The translations under genes and the position numbers were made by a program. From Hymenobacter piscis (lineage in GTDB: Bacteria > Bacteroidota > Bacteroidia > Cytophagales > Hymenobacteraceae): a DNA stretch of 64,000 nt. This document shows positions 54,330-64,000 of this stretch, piece by piece. Position 1 is the first letter of the stretch. Each line of letters opens with the position of its first letter. The DNA is taken from positions 1 through 64,000 of the forward strand of contig NZ_JAHHZN010000018.1 in the NCBI RefSeq assembly GCF_018760735.1. The letters are read 5' to 3'. Under the pieces are notes generated by a model, which did not search any database, was not told where the DNA came from, and saw nothing but the letters and a program-made list of their open reading frames with translations.

Positions 54330-54968
54330 ATGGAACTGTCAGTAATCAACATCAAAGGCGAAGACACCGGCCGTAAGGTTACCCTGTCCGACGCCATCTT
54401 CGGCCTCGAGCCGAACGAGCACGTGATGTACCTCGACGTAAAGCAGTACCTGGCCAACCAGCGCCAGGGCACGCACAAGTCGAAGCAGCGCAACGAAGTG
54501 CACGGCACCACCAAGAAGCTCAAGAAGCAGAAGGGTACGGGCGGCGCCCGCGCCGGCTCCATGAAGTCGGGTGTGTTCGTAGGTGGCGGCCGGATTTTCG
54601 GTCCTCAGCCCCGCGACTACGGCTTCAAGCTCAACAAGAAAACCAAGCGTCTGGCCCGCCTGTCGGCTCTGTCGTCGCTGGCTAAAGACGGCAAGGTATC
54701 GGTAGTGGAAAACATTGCCATGACCGCCGTAAAGACCAAGGAATTCGCCGCCATTCTGGCTGGCCTGAAGCTGAACAACGGCAAGAAAACCCTGCTCGTA
54801 ACTGGCGCGGTTGACAAGAACGTGGTTCTCTCGGCCCGCAACATTCAGCGCGTGAGCGTGGCTACCCCCGTAGCCCTCAATACGCACGATCTGCTGAACA
54901 CTGACACGCTGCTGCTGTCGGAGGATGGGTTGAGTGCATTGGAACAACTCTATACCACTGCTGAGTAA
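54330..54968 (+). CDS. rplD: 50S ribosomal protein L4
   Basis: A 212-residue protein lining the exit tunnel, also an autoregulator of S10 operons in E. coli. The extended loop KQKGTGGARAG is present. Confidence 0.97.
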   Translation: MELSVINIKGEDTGRKVTLSDAIFGLEPNEHVMYLDVKQYLANQRQGTHKSKQRNEVHGTTKKLKKQKGTGGARAGSMKSGVFVGGGRIFGPQPRDYGFKLNKKTKRLARLSALSSLAKDGKVSVVENIAMTAVKTKEFAAILAGLKLNNGKKTLLVTGAVDKNVVLSARNIQRVSVATPVALNTHDLLNTDTLLLSEDGLSALEQLYTTAE

Positions 54969-55255
54969 TGAGCATTCTCAAGAAACCCATCGTAACTGAA
55001 AAGGCTACGGGCCTCAACGACAAAGGCCAGTACGCCTTTGAAGTGGCTATCGACGCCAACAAGGTTCAGATCAAGAAAGAGATTGAGCAGCTGTACGGCG
55101 TGACGGTTCTGGGCATCAGCACCATCCGCACCATCGGCAAAGTGAAATCCAAATTCACGAAGGGCGGCTCCATTTCGGGTCGTCGTCCGCATGGCAAAAA
55201 AGCCATCGTGACCGTCAAGGAAGGCGATATCATCGACTTCTACAACGGCTTGTAA
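54968..55255 (+). CDS. rplW: 50S ribosomal protein L23
   Basis: A 95-residue exit-tunnel-rim protein that docks SRP/trigger factor. It starts on the last base of the rplD stop (TAATG). Confidence 0.97.
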   Translation: MSILKKPIVTEKATGLNDKGQYAFEVAIDANKVQIKKEIEQLYGVTVLGISTIRTIGKVKSKFTKGGSISGRRPHGKKAIVTVKEGDIIDFYNGL

Positions 55256-55295
55256 GCCTGCTTTCCCGCCAAGAATTTTTTCCTAAGCAAGAGTA

Positions 55296-56123
55296 ATGGC
55301 ACTCAAAAAACTAAGACCAACATCACCGGGTCAGCGCTTCCGCATCGCCCCGGCCTTCGACGAAATCACGTCGTCGACGCCGGAGAAGTCGCTGTTGGCA
55401 CCCATGAAAAACTCCGGTGGCCGTAACAATTCGGGTAAAATGTCTAACCGCTACATCGGCGGCGGACATAAAGCCAAGTACCGGATCATCGACTTCAAGC
55501 GTGACAAGGCTTCGGTGCCTGCCACGGTGAAGACGATTGAGTACGATCCGAACCGCACCGCGCGCATTGCTTTGCTGCAGTACGCCGATGGTGAGAAGCG
55601 CTACATCATTGCTCCCGCCGGTCTGGTGGTAGGCAACGAAGTGGTGTCGGGTTCGGGCGTTGCGCCGGAAGTTGGCAATGCCCTGCCCCTGCGCGAGATT
55701 CCCCTGGGTACCATTGTGCACAATATCGAGCTGATGCCCGGTAATGGTGCCGCAATGGCCCGCTCGGCCGGAACCTACGCGCAGCTGGTAGCCCGCGAAG
55801 ACAAGTACGCCACCCTGAAACTGCCCTCCGGTGAAATGCGCATGGTACTCGTTACCTGCATGGCCACGGTAGGCACCGTTTCCAATGGCGACCACATGAA
55901 TGTTCGCCTGGGTAAGGCTGGCCGCAACCGTTGGTTGGGTCGTCGTCCGCGCGTTCGTGGTGTTGCTATGAACCCAGTGGATCACCCAATGGGTGGTGGC
56001 GAAGGCAAGTCGTCGGGTGGTCACCCACGCAGCCGTAACGGTATCTTCTCGAAAGGTCAGAAGACCCGGAACAAGAACAAGTATTCCGAGCAGCTCATCG
56101 TTAACCGTAAAGGCAAGAAGTAA
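55296..56123 (+). CDS. rplB: 50S ribosomal protein L2
   Basis: The 275-residue core 23S rRNA-binding protein. [15 protein letters not shown] and [20 protein letters not shown] are intact. Confidence 0.98.
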   Translation: MALKKLRPTSPGQRFRIAPAFDEITSSTPEKSLLAPMKNSGGRNNSGKMSNRYIGGGHKAKYRIIDFKRDKASVPATVKTIEYDPNRTARIALLQYADGEKRYIIAPAGLVVGNEVVSGSGVAPEVGNALPLREIPLGTIVHNIELMPGNGAAMARSAGTYAQLVAREDKYATLKLPSGEMRMVLVTCMATVGTVSNGDHMNVRLGKAGRNRWLGRRPRVRGVAMNPVDHPMGGGEGKSSGGHPRSRNGIFSKGQKTRNKNKYSEQLIVNRKGKK

Positions 56124-56126
56124 GCA

Positions 56127-56405
56127 ATGGCACGTTCACTAAAAAAAGGGCCGTACATTGACTTCCGGCTCGAGAAGAAAGTAACGGCAATGGATGAGTC
56201 CGGCAAAAAGTCGGTGGTGAAGACCTGGTCTCGCCGCTCGATGATTTCGCCCGATTTCGTTGGCCACACCTTCGCCGTGCACAACGGCAATAAGTTCATC
56301 CCGGTGTATGTAACGGAGAACATGGTAGGACACAAACTCGGTGAGTTTGCCCCCACCCGGAACTTCCGCGGCCATATCGCCAAGAAAGATAAAGGCAAGC
56401 GCTAA
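56127..56405 (+). CDS. rpsS: 30S ribosomal protein S19
   Basis: A 92-residue head protein. [10 protein letters not shown] and [13 protein letters not shown] fit the family. Confidence 0.97.
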   Translation: MARSLKKGPYIDFRLEKKVTAMDESGKKSVVKTWSRRSMISPDFVGHTFAVHNGNKFIPVYVTENMVGHKLGEFAPTRNFRGHIAKKDKGKR

Positions 56406-56406
56406 T

Positions 56407-56886
56407 ATGGAAGCAGTAGCTAAACTCCGGAACGTGCCCACCTCGCCGCGCAAAATGCGCTTGGTGGCCAACCTGGTCCGCGGTCAGAAAGTGACCCGGG
56501 CATTGGGCCTGCTGAAATTTGAGGCCAATTCGGGTGCTCCTAAAATCGAGAAACTGCTCCTGTCGGCTCTGGCCAACTGGCAGCAGAAGAACGAGGACGA
56601 GCGCATCGAGGATGCTAACCTCTACATCAAAGAGATTTTCGTCGATGAAGGCCGCATGCTGAAGCGTCTGCGCCCCGCCCCCCAGGGTCGTGGCCACCGC
56701 ATCCGCAAGCGGAGCAACCACGTGACGCTGATCATCGACTCGAAAGTAGAACCGCTGGGCAGCAAAGCTGCCGCCAAGCAGGCTGCTGAGACCAAAGGCA
56801 CCGAGGCTACGGCCGAAGCCAAGCCCAAGGCCGCGCGTCGGAGCTCGAAGAAATCAACTGAAACCAAGGCAGAAGCCACCGCATAA
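56407..56886 (+). CDS. rplV: 50S ribosomal protein L22 with Lys/Ala-rich tail
   Basis: A 159-residue exit-tunnel protein. The core (about 1-115) has [17 protein letters not shown]-type signature. About 45 extra C-terminal residues are Ala/Lys/Thr/Glu-rich low complexity ([23 protein letters not shown] in pieces). The start ATG 56407 lies just after rpsS. Confidence 0.95.
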   Translation: MEAVAKLRNVPTSPRKMRLVANLVRGQKVTRALGLLKFEANSGAPKIEKLLLSALANWQQKNEDERIEDANLYIKEIFVDEGRMLKRLRPAPQGRGHRIRKRSNHVTLIIDSKVEPLGSKAAAKQAAETKGTEATAEAKPKAARRSSKKSTETKAEATA

Positions 56887-56891
56887 GCACT

Positions 56892-57746
56892 ATGGGACAG
56901 AAAGTAAATCCGGTTGGCTTCCGTCTGGGCGTCATTAAAGGATGGGACTCGAACTGGTACGGCGGCAAGGACTTTGCCGACAAACTGGTGGAGGACGAGA
57001 AAATCCGCAAATACATCAACGCTCGTATCCCGAAGGGTGGCATCAGCCGCATCGTGATTGAGCGCACGCTCAAGCGCGTGACCATCACCATCAACACGGC
57101 CCGTCCGGGCGTAGTGATTGGCAAAGGCGGCGCCGAAGTGGACAAGATCAAGGACGAACTGAAGCAGATTACCGGCAAGGACGTTCAGATCAATATCTTC
57201 GAGATTAAGCGCCCCGAGCTGGACGCGAAACTGGTTGGCGAAAGCATTGCGCAGCAGCTCCAGGCTCGTATCTCCTTCCGTCGGGCCATGAAGATGTCGA
57301 TTCAGGCCGCTATGCGTGTTGGTGCCGAAGGCATCAAGATCCAGTGCGGTGGTCGTTTGGGTGGGGCTGAGATTGCTCGTTCCGAGCAGTACAAAGAAGG
57401 CCGCACTCCCCTGCACACGCTGCGGGCTGACATTGACTATGCCCTCTCGGAAGCCCAGACGGTGTATGGCAAAATCGGCATCAAGGTGTGGGTAATGCGT
57501 GGCGAAGTGTTCGGCAAGCCGGACCTCTCGCCTAACCAGCAGCCCGCTGGCACGCAGGGTGGCGACAGCCGCAACGACCGTGGCCCACGCAGTGAGCGTG
57601 GCCCGCGCCGCGACCGGAACGACCGGGGCGGTGACAGCCGTGGTGGTGACCGGGGCGGCGACAGCCGTGGTGGTCAGCGCCGGGGTCCCGGTGGAGCCGG
57701 TGGCCAAGGTGGTCAGAACCGAGGCGGTGGCGCACCGCGCCGCTAG
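56892..57746 (+). CDS. rpsC: 30S ribosomal protein S3 with Arg/Gly-rich tail
   Basis: A 284-residue protein of the mRNA entry site. The KH domain and C-terminal S3 domain occupy about 1-210. The last about 70 residues are an RG/RD/Gln-rich tail with repeats such as [10 protein letters not shown]. The tail is atypical and lies where mRNA enters the ribosome. Confidence 0.96.
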   Translation: MGQKVNPVGFRLGVIKGWDSNWYGGKDFADKLVEDEKIRKYINARIPKGGISRIVIERTLKRVTITINTARPGVVIGKGGAEVDKIKDELKQITGKDVQINIFEIKRPELDAKLVGESIAQQLQARISFRRAMKMSIQAAMRVGAEGIKIQCGGRLGGAEIARSEQYKEGRTPLHTLRADIDYALSEAQTVYGKIGIKVWVMRGEVFGKPDLSPNQQPAGTQGGDSRNDRGPRSERGPRRDRNDRGGDSRGGDRGGDSRGGQRRGPGGAGGQGGQNRGGGAPRR

Positions 57747-57785
57747 TTCTCTCCCTTTCTCTCGAATTTTAAGACAGTATAACTC

Positions 57786-58211
57786 ATGTTACAACCGAAA
57801 AGGACCAAGTATCGCAAGATGCAAAAGGGTCGCATACATGGCTTAGCCCATCGCGGCAGCTCCATCGACTTCGGTTCGTTCGCTATCAAGTCGCTGGAAC
57901 AGGCTTGGATTACGGCTCGCCAGATTGAGGCAGCTCGTATTGCCATGACCCGCGCCATGAAACGCGAAGGTCAAGTTTGGATCCGCATCTTCCCCGACAA
58001 GCCCATTACCAAGAAGCCTGCTGAAGTGCGGATGGGTAAGGGTAAAGGTTCGCCCGAGTACTGGGTAGCCTGCGTGAAGCCCGGCACGATCATGTTTGAA
58101 TCGGATGGGGTAACGCTGGAAGTGGCTCAGGAGTCACTGCGTCTGGCCGCTCAGAAACTGCCGGTACGGACGTCGTTTGTTGTTCGTCGTGACTACGTAG
58201 ATAACAAGTAA
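57786..58211 (+). CDS. rplP: 50S ribosomal protein L16
   Basis: A 141-residue protein near the A-site and peptidyl transferase centre. The core [11 protein letters not shown] and [12 protein letters not shown] fit. Confidence 0.97.
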   Translation: MLQPKRTKYRKMQKGRIHGLAHRGSSIDFGSFAIKSLEQAWITARQIEAARIAMTRAMKREGQVWIRIFPDKPITKKPAEVRMGKGKGSPEYWVACVKPGTIMFESDGVTLEVAQESLRLAAQKLPVRTSFVVRRDYVDNK

Positions 58212-58212
58212 G

Positions 58213-58425
58213 ATGAAGAACGCCGAAATCCGTAACCTCTCCCTGGAGGACCTCAAAAATCAATTGAAGACCGAGCAGACCTCGGGCCAGACCATGCGCT
58301 TCGCGCACGCCATCTCGCCGCTGGAAAACCCGCTCCGTCTCAAGCAAGCCCGCAAAAATGTCGCCCGTCTGCTGACCGAGTTGAAGCGTCGCGAGAACGA
58401 GCAGGCTACTAACACTGCTAACTAA
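58213..58425 (+). CDS. rpmC: 50S ribosomal protein L29
   Basis: A 70-residue exit-tunnel-side helical protein starting next to the rplP stop. LKNQLKTEQ and [11 protein letters not shown] fit. Confidence 0.94.
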   Translation: MKNAEIRNLSLEDLKNQLKTEQTSGQTMRFAHAISPLENPLRLKQARKNVARLLTELKRRENEQATNTAN

Positions 58426-58427
58426 CG

Positions 58428-58718
58428 ATGGCAAGCAACGAAGAACAGCAGGCTGCTGCCGCCACTGAGCGGAACCTGCGCAAAGAAATCATCGGCCGCG
58501 TTTCCTCCTCCAAAATGGACAAGTCCATCACGGTAGTTGTGGAAAGCAAGATGAAGCACCCTATCTACGGCAAGTTCGTTTCCAAGTCGACCAAGTTCAT
58601 GGCCCACGACGAGAACAACGAGTGCGGCGAAGGCGATACGGTTCGCATCATGAGCACCCGTCCGCTGAGCAAGAACAAACGCTGGAGATTGGTAGAAATC
58701 GTAGAACGCGCCAAGTAA
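58428..58718 (+). CDS. rpsQ: 30S ribosomal protein S17
   Basis: A 96-residue 16S rRNA-binding protein. An N-terminal extension ([15 protein letters not shown]) precedes the OB-fold core that starts at [18 protein letters not shown]. Confidence 0.95.
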   Translation: MASNEEQQAAAATERNLRKEIIGRVSSSKMDKSITVVVESKMKHPIYGKFVSKSTKFMAHDENNECGEGDTVRIMSTRPLSKNKRWRLVEIVERAK

Positions 58719-58719
58719 G

Positions 58720-59088
58720 ATGATACAGCAAGAATCCCGTCTGACCGTCGCTGATAACAGCGGCGCCAAAGAAGTTCTCTGCATTCGTGTCCTCGGTGGC
58801 ACGGGCAAGAAATACGCCAGCGTAGGCGACAAGATTGTAGTAGCCATCAAATCGGCTATTCCTTCCGGCAACGCTAAAAAAGGCACTGTATCGAAAGCAG
58901 TTGTCGTTCGCACCAAGAAAGAAGTTCGTCGTAAGGACGGCTCTTACATCCGGTTCGATGACAACGCGGCCGTACTGCTCAACAATAACGACGAGCCCCG
59001 CGGTACCCGCATCTTCGGCCCCGTAGCCCGCGAGCTGCGCGAGCGCCAGTTCATGAAGATCGTTTCGCTGGCTCCTGAAGTTCTCTAA
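58720..59088 (+). CDS. rplN: 50S ribosomal protein L14
   Basis: A 122-residue subunit-interface protein. The [18 protein letters not shown] start is the classic L14 N-terminus. Confidence 0.97.
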   Translation: MIQQESRLTVADNSGAKEVLCIRVLGGTGKKYASVGDKIVVAIKSAIPSGNAKKGTVSKAVVVRTKKEVRRKDGSYIRFDDNAAVLLNNNDEPRGTRIFGPVARELRERQFMKIVSLAPEVL

Positions 59089-59091
59089 GCA

Positions 59092-59355
59092 ATGGCAACG
59101 AAAACCAAAGCAACGCCCGCGAAACTGCACGTGAAAACCGGTGACACCGTTCTGGTGATTGCCGGCGACGAGAAGGGTAAAACCGGCACCATTAAGTCGG
59201 TGAACCGTTCGACGCAGCGTGTTATCGTGGAAGGCCTGAACCTGGCAACCAAGCACAACAAACCCAGTGCGAAGAACCCCCAGGGCGGCATCACCAAGAT
59301 CGAGGCCCCGATTCACGTGAGCAACGTGAAGCGTGTGGACTCGGCCAACGCCTAA
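59092..59355 (+). CDS. rplX: 50S ribosomal protein L24
   Basis: An 87-residue KOW-type assembly initiator protein. The core KTGDTVLVIAGDEKGKTG is seen. Confidence 0.95.
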   Translation: MATKTKATPAKLHVKTGDTVLVIAGDEKGKTGTIKSVNRSTQRVIVEGLNLATKHNKPSAKNPQGGITKIEAPIHVSNVKRVDSANA

Positions 59356-59367
59356 CCGCTCCCGACC

Positions 59368-59928
59368 ATGGCTCGACTCAAAGAAAAATATCAGAAAGAA
59401 GTAGTACCCGCGCTCCAGGAGAAATTCCAGTTCAAGAGCATCATGCAGGTACCGCGCATCACCAAGATCTGCATCAACCGCGGCATCGGATCGGCAGTAG
59501 CCGATAAGAAGCTGGTGGACAATGGCGTGGACGAACTGACGACCATTACCGGTCAGAAGGCCGTTCCGACCATCGCCAAGCGTTCGGTGTCGAACTTCAA
59601 ACTGCGTGAAGGTATGCCCATCGGAGCCCGCGTAACCCTGCGTGGCGCTCAGATGTACGAATTCCTGGATCGTCTGCTGACGGTAGCACTGCCCCGCGTA
59701 CGTGACTTCAAAGGCATCAACGATAAGGGCTTCGACGGCCGCGGTAACTATACCCTGGGCGTAAAAGAGCAAATCATTTTCCCGGAAATCTCGATCGACA
59801 AGATCAAGGCTATTGCCGGTATGGACATCACTTTCGTGACGACCGCCGAAAACGATGAGCAAAGCTACGAGCTGCTCAAGGCCTTCGGTATGCCGTTCGC
59901 TAACGCCAAGAAACAAAACAATGGCTAA
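59368..59928 (+). CDS. rplE: 50S ribosomal protein L5
   Basis: A 186-residue 5S rRNA-binding protein. Motifs [14 protein letters not shown] and [16 protein letters not shown] fit. Its stop overlaps the rpsN start by 8 bp. Confidence 0.97.
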   Translation: MARLKEKYQKEVVPALQEKFQFKSIMQVPRITKICINRGIGSAVADKKLVDNGVDELTTITGQKAVPTIAKRSVSNFKLREGMPIGARVTLRGAQMYEFLDRLLTVALPRVRDFKGINDKGFDGRGNYTLGVKEQIIFPEISIDKIKAIAGMDITFVTTAENDEQSYELLKAFGMPFANAKKQNNG

Positions 59929-60190
59929 GGAAAGCATGAAAGCACGGGAACGGAAGCGTATCGCTACCGTTGCCCGTTACGCCGAGAAGCGCAAGGCCCT
60001 GAAAGAGGCCGGCGACTACGAAGGTCTGGACAAGCTGCCCCGCAATGCGTCGCCCGTACGTCTGCACAACCGCGACAAAATCGATGGCCGTCCTCGTGGT
60101 TATATGCGCAAGTTCGGCATCAGCCGGGTGCGTTTCCGCGAAATGGCTCTCGCCGGCAAAATCCCCGGCGTAACCAAGTCGAGCTGGTAA
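59921..60190 (+). CDS. rpsN: 30S ribosomal protein S14 (zinc-free type)
   Basis: An 89-residue head protein without the four-cysteine zinc site, thus the C-minus form. The core [28 protein letters not shown] fits in pieces. Starts inside rplE. Confidence 0.95.
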   Translation: MAKESMKARERKRIATVARYAEKRKALKEAGDYEGLDKLPRNASPVRLHNRDKIDGRPRGYMRKFGISRVRFREMALAGKIPGVTKSSW

Positions 60191-60196
60191 GTTGAT

Positions 60197-60300
60197 CTAG
60201 TACAGAGTAGTTAGTATTGAGTAATTAGCTGAAGTTCGGTAGTCCGTTTAGGATTTCTTGCACTTAGCCTTCCTACTCAATACAAACTACTCGCTACTAG
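60197..60300. repeat. Inverted repeat between rpsN and rpsH
   Basis: The left arm CTAGTACAGAGTAGTTAGTA and the reverse complement of the right arm (ending 60300) share about two thirds of positions; words like GAGTAGTTAG recur. It precedes a hairpin and promoter. Confidence 0.75.
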
Positions 60301-60372
60301 AGCAAAATTTGGCAGGTTGCCGAAAGAAACCATTGGCCGAGCCTTAACAAGTCGAGCCGAGTAGTCTTAACC

Positions 60373-60411
60373 GAAAATTTCGCTGACCCTTTCCGGGCCG
60401 GCGAAATTTTC
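60373..60411 (+). terminator. Hairpin upstream of the rpsH promoter
   Basis: A perfect 11-bp stem GAAAATTTCGC / GCGAAATTTTC, no T-run of its own beyond the stem. Confidence 0.6.
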
Positions 60412-60412
60412 A

Positions 60413-60420
60413 TATCTTTG
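60413..60420 (+). promoter_or_regulatory. -7 element TATCTTTG before rpsH
   Basis: Exact match, 39 bp before the ATG of rpsH. Suggests an internal promoter of the spc cluster. Confidence 0.7.
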
Positions 60421-60458
60421 CGGCTCCCTAAAAATGGGCGCTGCCTTTTCACAATCGA

Positions 60459-60857
60459 ATGAACACAGATCCAATTGCCGACTACCTGACCCGGGTACGC
60501 AATGCCATCAAGGCAAACCACCGGGTGGTGGAAATTCCGGCCAGCAACATCAAAAAGGAGATTACGAAGGTGCTCTATAAGAAGGGCTACATTCAGAGCT
60601 ACCGGTTTGATGATGCCGCCGTACAGGGCACGATTAAAATCGCCCTCAAGTACAACCCCACCACGAAGGTGCCGGCCATCACGAAACTGCAGCGCGTGAG
60701 CACGCCTGGTCTGCGTCAGTACGCACACGTGGGCAACATGCCCCGCGTACTCAGCGGCCTGGGTATTGCCATTCTCTCCACGTCGAAGGGCGTGATGACG
60801 GAGAAGGAGGCGAAAGCCGAGAATGTGGGCGGCGAAGTGCTGTGCTACGTTTACTAA
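60459..60857 (+). CDS. rpsH: 30S ribosomal protein S8
   Basis: A 132-residue 16S rRNA-binding protein. The start MNTDPIADYLTRVRNAIKA is typical. It may also bind its own message in other bacteria. Confidence 0.97.
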   Translation: MNTDPIADYLTRVRNAIKANHRVVEIPASNIKKEITKVLYKKGYIQSYRFDDAAVQGTIKIALKYNPTTKVPAITKLQRVSTPGLRQYAHVGNMPRVLSGLGIAILSTSKGVMTEKEAKAENVGGEVLCYVY

Positions 60858-60877
60858 TCTGAAAGGAAAACGAAACT

Positions 60878-61432
60878 ATGTCACGCATTGGTAAACTGCC
60901 CATCAGCCTGCCCGACAACGTGCAGATTGAAGTGAGCAACGAAAACAAGGTAACCGTAAAGGGTCCGAAAGGCACGCTGGTGGTTCCCGTTGACCGCGAC
61001 ATCACCGTGGCCACCGAAGACGGCCAGTTGGTGGTAACCCGCCCCACGGAGCAAAAGCGCCACAAAGCCATGCACGGCCTGTACCGTTCCCTGCTCAACA
61101 ACGCCGTTAGCGGCGTGAGCAACGGACTGGAGGAGAAGCTGGAGCTGGTTGGTGTAGGTTACAAAGCCTCCATAGCTGGTACTACGCTGGAGCTTTCCCT
61201 GGGCTACTCGCACAACATCTTCTTGGCTCTGCCAGCTGAGGTTACGGCTACCGCCCTGACGGAGAAAGGTAAAAACCCCATCGTTACCCTCACCAGCATC
61301 GATAAGCAGTTGCTGGGCCAGGTAGCTGCAAAGATTCGCTCGTTGCGCAAAGTGGAGCCTTACAAAGGCAAAGGTGTGCGCTTCGTGGGTGAGCAGATTC
61401 GTCGTAAGGCTGGTAAAACGGCTTCGAAATAA
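60878..61432 (+). CDS. rplF: 50S ribosomal protein L6
   Basis: A 184-residue protein near the factor-binding site. MSRIGKLPI and KPYKGKGV-type C-terminus (EPYKGKGVRFVGE) fit. Confidence 0.97.
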   Translation: MSRIGKLPISLPDNVQIEVSNENKVTVKGPKGTLVVPVDRDITVATEDGQLVVTRPTEQKRHKAMHGLYRSLLNNAVSGVSNGLEEKLELVGVGYKASIAGTTLELSLGYSHNIFLALPAEVTATALTEKGKNPIVTLTSIDKQLLGQVAAKIRSLRKVEPYKGKGVRFVGEQIRRKAGKTASK

Positions 61433-61441
61433 TAACGCATC

Positions 61442-61792
61442 ATGGCTTTCGATAAAGCAACTAGAAGAAAACGGATCCAGCGCATCATCCGCACTAAGGT
61501 GGCTGGCACGTCCGAGCGTCCGCGTTTGTCGGTGTTCCGCAGCAATACGGGCATTTATGCTCAGATTATTGACGACACTACCGGCCACACGCTGGCGTCT
61601 GCTTCCTCGAAGCACGTTTCGGTGGAAGGGGGCAACGGAGTCGCCCTCGCTGCCGCAGTCGGCAAAGAGCTTGCCGCCCGTGCTACTGGAAAAGGAATTT
61701 CGAAAGTGGTATTTGACCGTTCCGGTTACCTCTACCACGGCCGCGTAAAATCATTGGCAGAAGGAGCCCGCGAAGGCGGCCTCAATTTCTAA
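61442..61792 (+). CDS. rplR: 50S ribosomal protein L18
   Basis: A 116-residue 5S rRNA-binding protein. The RPRLSVFRS and [15 protein letters not shown]-type motifs fit. Confidence 0.97.
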   Translation: MAFDKATRRKRIQRIIRTKVAGTSERPRLSVFRSNTGIYAQIIDDTTGHTLASASSKHVSVEGGNGVALAAAVGKELAARATGKGISKVVFDRSGYLYHGRVKSLAEGAREGGLNF

Positions 61793-61801
61793 TTCATCAT
61801 C

Positions 61802-62410
61802 ATGGCAGAATTCAACAACGGCCCTCGTGGTGGCGGTAACGACCGCGGCGGCAACGACCGTCGTGGTGGTGGCAATGACCGTCGCGGCGGCAACGACCGT
61901 AATAAAGAAAACGACTCGCGCACCGGCGACTCCGATCTGAAAGAGAAAGTAGTAGCTATCAACCGCGTTGCCAAAGTGGTGAAGGGTGGTCGTCGCTTCA
62001 GCTTCTCGGCTATCGTGGTGGTAGGTGACGGTAACGGCACCGTAGGCTACGGCCTCGGCAAAGCCAACGAGGTAACCGACGCCATTGCCAAAGGCATTGA
62101 CGATGCGAAGAAGAACCTGGTGAAGGTGCCGCTGTATAAGCACACTGTTCCCCACGTAATGGAAGGTAAGTACTCGGGTGGTTTCGTGCTGGTTCAGCCG
62201 GCTGCCGCTGGTACGGGTGTAATTGCGGGCGGTGCTATGCGCGCCGTATTCGAAAGCGCCGGTATCAAGGACGTACTGGCCAAGTCGAAAGGCTCGTCGA
62301 ACCCCCACAACGTGGTAAAGGCGACCTTCGATGCCCTGCTGAAAATGCGCGACCCGATGCAGATTGCTCAGGCCCGCGGCATTACCCTCGCTCAAGTTTT
62401 TAACGGTTAA
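61802..62410 (+). CDS. rpsE: 30S ribosomal protein S5 with Arg/Gly-rich N-terminal extension
   Basis: A 202-residue protein of the mRNA entry channel and helicase centre. The first about 45 residues are an RGG/ND-rich stretch ([18 protein letters not shown]). The core from [23 protein letters not shown] is normal. It pairs with the RG tail on S3. Confidence 0.96.
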   Translation: MAEFNNGPRGGGNDRGGNDRRGGGNDRRGGNDRNKENDSRTGDSDLKEKVVAINRVAKVVKGGRRFSFSAIVVVGDGNGTVGYGLGKANEVTDAIAKGIDDAKKNLVKVPLYKHTVPHVMEGKYSGGFVLVQPAAAGTGVIAGGAMRAVFESAGIKDVLAKSKGSSNPHNVVKATFDALLKMRDPMQIAQARGITLAQVFNG

Positions 62411-62416
62411 GAGACG

Positions 62417-62596
62417 ATGGCGCAGATCCAAATCAAACTCGTAAAAAGCGTTATCGACCGCCCCGAGCGTCAGAAGCGCACTGTGCAGGCCCTGGGCCTC
62501 GGCAAGATGAACAGCTCGAAAACTGTTGAGGGTACGCCCGCAGTTGTCGGCATGATCAAAGCCGTTCAGCACCTGTTGGAAGTAACCGAACTCTAG
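62417..62596 (+). CDS. rpmD: 50S ribosomal protein L30
   Basis: A 59-residue protein too short to be found by many length filters. It starts AQIQIKLVKSVIDRP and ends HLLEVTEL, the normal L30 pattern. It lies between rpsE and rplO as usual. Confidence 0.95.
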   Translation: MAQIQIKLVKSVIDRPERQKRTVQALGLGKMNSSKTVEGTPAVVGMIKAVQHLLEVTEL

Positions 62597-62609
62597 GAAT
62601 CTCCCGAAA

Positions 62610-63053
62610 ATGAATCTCAGCAATCTCCAACCCGCCGCCGGCTCGACTCGCAACATCAAGCGTATCGGTCGGGGTACGGGTTCCGGCCGCGGCGGCACGT
62701 CGACGCGCGGTCACAAAGGTGCCAAGTCCCGTTCGGGTTACTCCAAGAAGTCGGGCTTCGAAGGCGGTCAGATGCCTCTGCAGCGCCGGGTGCCTAAGTT
62801 TGGCTTCAAGAACATCAACCGTGTAGAGTACAAAGCCATCAACATTGATGTGCTGGCTGCTCTGACTGATAACGGCACCACTACGCTGGATGCTGCTTTC
62901 TTTGTAACGGCTGGTCTGGCTTCCAAAAGCGCCAAGATCAAGGTTCTGGGCCGTGGCGAAATCACCAAGGCACTGGAAGTACACGCTCACGCTTTCTCCA
63001 AGTCGGCTGTAGAAGCCATTGAGAAGGCCGGTGGCAAAGCCGTGACGCTGTAG
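62610..63053 (+). CDS. rplO: 50S ribosomal protein L15
   Basis: A 147-residue assembly protein. The GRGTGSGRGGTSTRGHKGAKSRSG-type basic N-terminus (in parts) fits L15. Confidence 0.97.
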   Translation: MNLSNLQPAAGSTRNIKRIGRGTGSGRGGTSTRGHKGAKSRSGYSKKSGFEGGQMPLQRRVPKFGFKNINRVEYKAINIDVLAALTDNGTTTLDAAFFVTAGLASKSAKIKVLGRGEITKALEVHAHAFSKSAVEAIEKAGGKAVTL

Positions 63054-63066
63054 CACCTACGAAGCA

Positions 63067-64000
63067 ATGAAAAAACTTATCGAACAGATAAAGAATATTT
63101 TTGCGATTGAAGATCTGCGTACGCGGATCTTCAATACGCTTTTTTTCATTGCCATTTACCGGCTGGGCTCCTATGTAGTGCTGCCGGGCGTTGATCCTAC
63201 GCGGCTCAAGCAGGGCGCTTCCGGCGTTCTGGGTATCTTGGATACACTGCTGGGTGGTGCTTTCAGCCATGCTTCCATCTTCGCGTTGGGCATTATGCCC
63301 TATATCTCGGCCTCTATCGTATTGCAGCTGCTGACCATCGCAGTGCCGTACTTCCAGAAGCTGCAGAAAGAAGGGGAGTCCGGCCGGAAGAAGATCAACC
63401 AGTACACCCGCATCCTGACGATTCCTATTGTGGCCCTGCAATCAGTCGGCTTTATTGCGACTATCAACGCGGAGGCTATCATAAATCCAGGCGTATTCTT
63501 CACAATCTCCACGGCTATTATTGTAACGGCGGGTACGCTGTTCTGCATGTGGTTGGGTGAGAAGATTACGGATAAGGGCATTGGCAATGGTATTTCGATG
63601 CTGATCATGATCGGTATTGTATCTCGTCTGCCCGGTGCCCTGATTGGGGAAGCTACGGCCCGCACTATGCGTGGCTCGCTGATTTTCCTGATTGAAATGG
63701 CCGTGCTGTTTCTTGTTGTGATGGCCGTTATCATCCTCACGCAAGCCGTGCGGCAGATTCCGGTACAGTACGCCAAGCAGATCGGAGGAGCCGCTTCGCT
63801 CAGCTCCCAGCGCCAGTACATCCCGATGAAAGTGAATGCAGCCGGTGTAATGCCGATTATCTTCGCTCAGTCGCTGATGTTTGTGCCCGCTATTGCGGCC
63901 TCGGCCTGGAACAAAAACAGCGACGCAGCCATGATGATCGGGACATGGTTCCAGCCTAATCACTGGGTCTACAACGTGGTATTCGGCCTGCTCATCATCA
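63067..64000 (+). CDS. secY: Protein translocase subunit SecY (5' part)
   Basis: The first 311 codons of the SecYEG channel subunit; the gene continues past the window. Visible are MKKLIEQIKNIFAIEDLR, helix I RIFNTLFFIAIYRLGS, the plug region and several hydrophobic helices. The reading frame is intact. It follows rplO by 13 bp as in spc operons. Confidence 0.97.
   Translation, partial: MKKLIEQIKNIFAIEDLRTRIFNTLFFIAIYRLGSYVVLPGVDPTRLKQGASGVLGILDTLLGGAFSHASIFALGIMPYISASIVLQLLTIAVPYFQKLQKEGESGRKKINQYTRILTIPIVALQSVGFIATINAEAIINPGVFFTISTAIIVTAGTLFCMWLGEKITDKGIGNGISMLIMIGIVSRLPGALIGEATARTMRGSLIFLIEMAVLFLVVMAVIILTQAVRQIPVQYAKQIGGAASLSSQRQYIPMKVNAAGVMPIIFAQSLMFVPAIAASAWNKNSDAAMMIGTWFQPNHWVYNVVFGLLII

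Overview
The window looks like a chromosome segment of a high-GC Bacteroidota, most likely the Hymenobacter/Cytophagales lineage. Supporting signs are the Bacteroidota promoter element TAnnTTTG upstream of many genes, the near absence of Shine-Dalgarno sequences, many SPII lipoproteins, a T9SS C-terminal sorting domain, a TonB-dependent receptor under a cobalamin riboswitch, and a DUF3467 gene between rpoC and rpsL. No rRNA, phage, insertion sequence or CRISPR array was seen.

Positions 1-34,900 are a mosaic of short, often divergent or convergent transcription units: uvrB, a HAD phosphatase, a CAT-like acyltransferase, tRNA-Gly(CCC), a GNAT acetyltransferase, several lipoproteins, a B12-type radical SAM protein, a UPF0173 hydrolase, and a metal-linked cluster (membrane protein, HMA-AraC regulator, frameshifted Met/His-rich outer-membrane protein). 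These are followed by a riboswitch-controlled btuB/btuG-like pair, a 3-methyladenine glycosylase, a THUMP-like methyltransferase, ahcY, an SDR, a T9SS lipoprotein, an LPS glycosyltransferase pair, and a sigma factor/anti-sigma pair leading into gmk-nadD. The part ends with frr and pyrH, a biotin carrier protein and an M1 aminopeptidase. Palindromic intergenic repeats are frequent here, and one low-complexity inverted repeat sits in frame inside the radical SAM gene.

Positions 35,000-64,000 hold one long plus-strand information-processing block: tRNA-Tyr, tRNA-Gly, tRNA-Thr, tuf, tRNA-Trp, secE, nusG, rplKAJL, rpoB, rpoC, a DUF3467 gene, rpsL, rpsG, fusA, rpsJ, then the S10 and spc clusters from rplC to a truncated secY at the window edge. 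The order follows the ancient bacterial arrangement, but the str region has no second tuf, rpsJ is cut off from rplC by a strong terminator, and a hairpin plus promoter separates rpsN from rpsH. Several junctions carry imperfect inverted repeats built of short tandem words. S3 and S5 carry Arg/Gly-rich tails, and L22 a Lys/Ala-rich tail.

No clearly new multi-gene system is visible. The best leads are the repeat families (including the one translated inside the radical SAM protein and the one supplying both stop codons of a convergent pair), the riboswitch/BtuB/BtuG-like unit, the HMA-AraC metal cluster, and the matched tails on S3 and S5.
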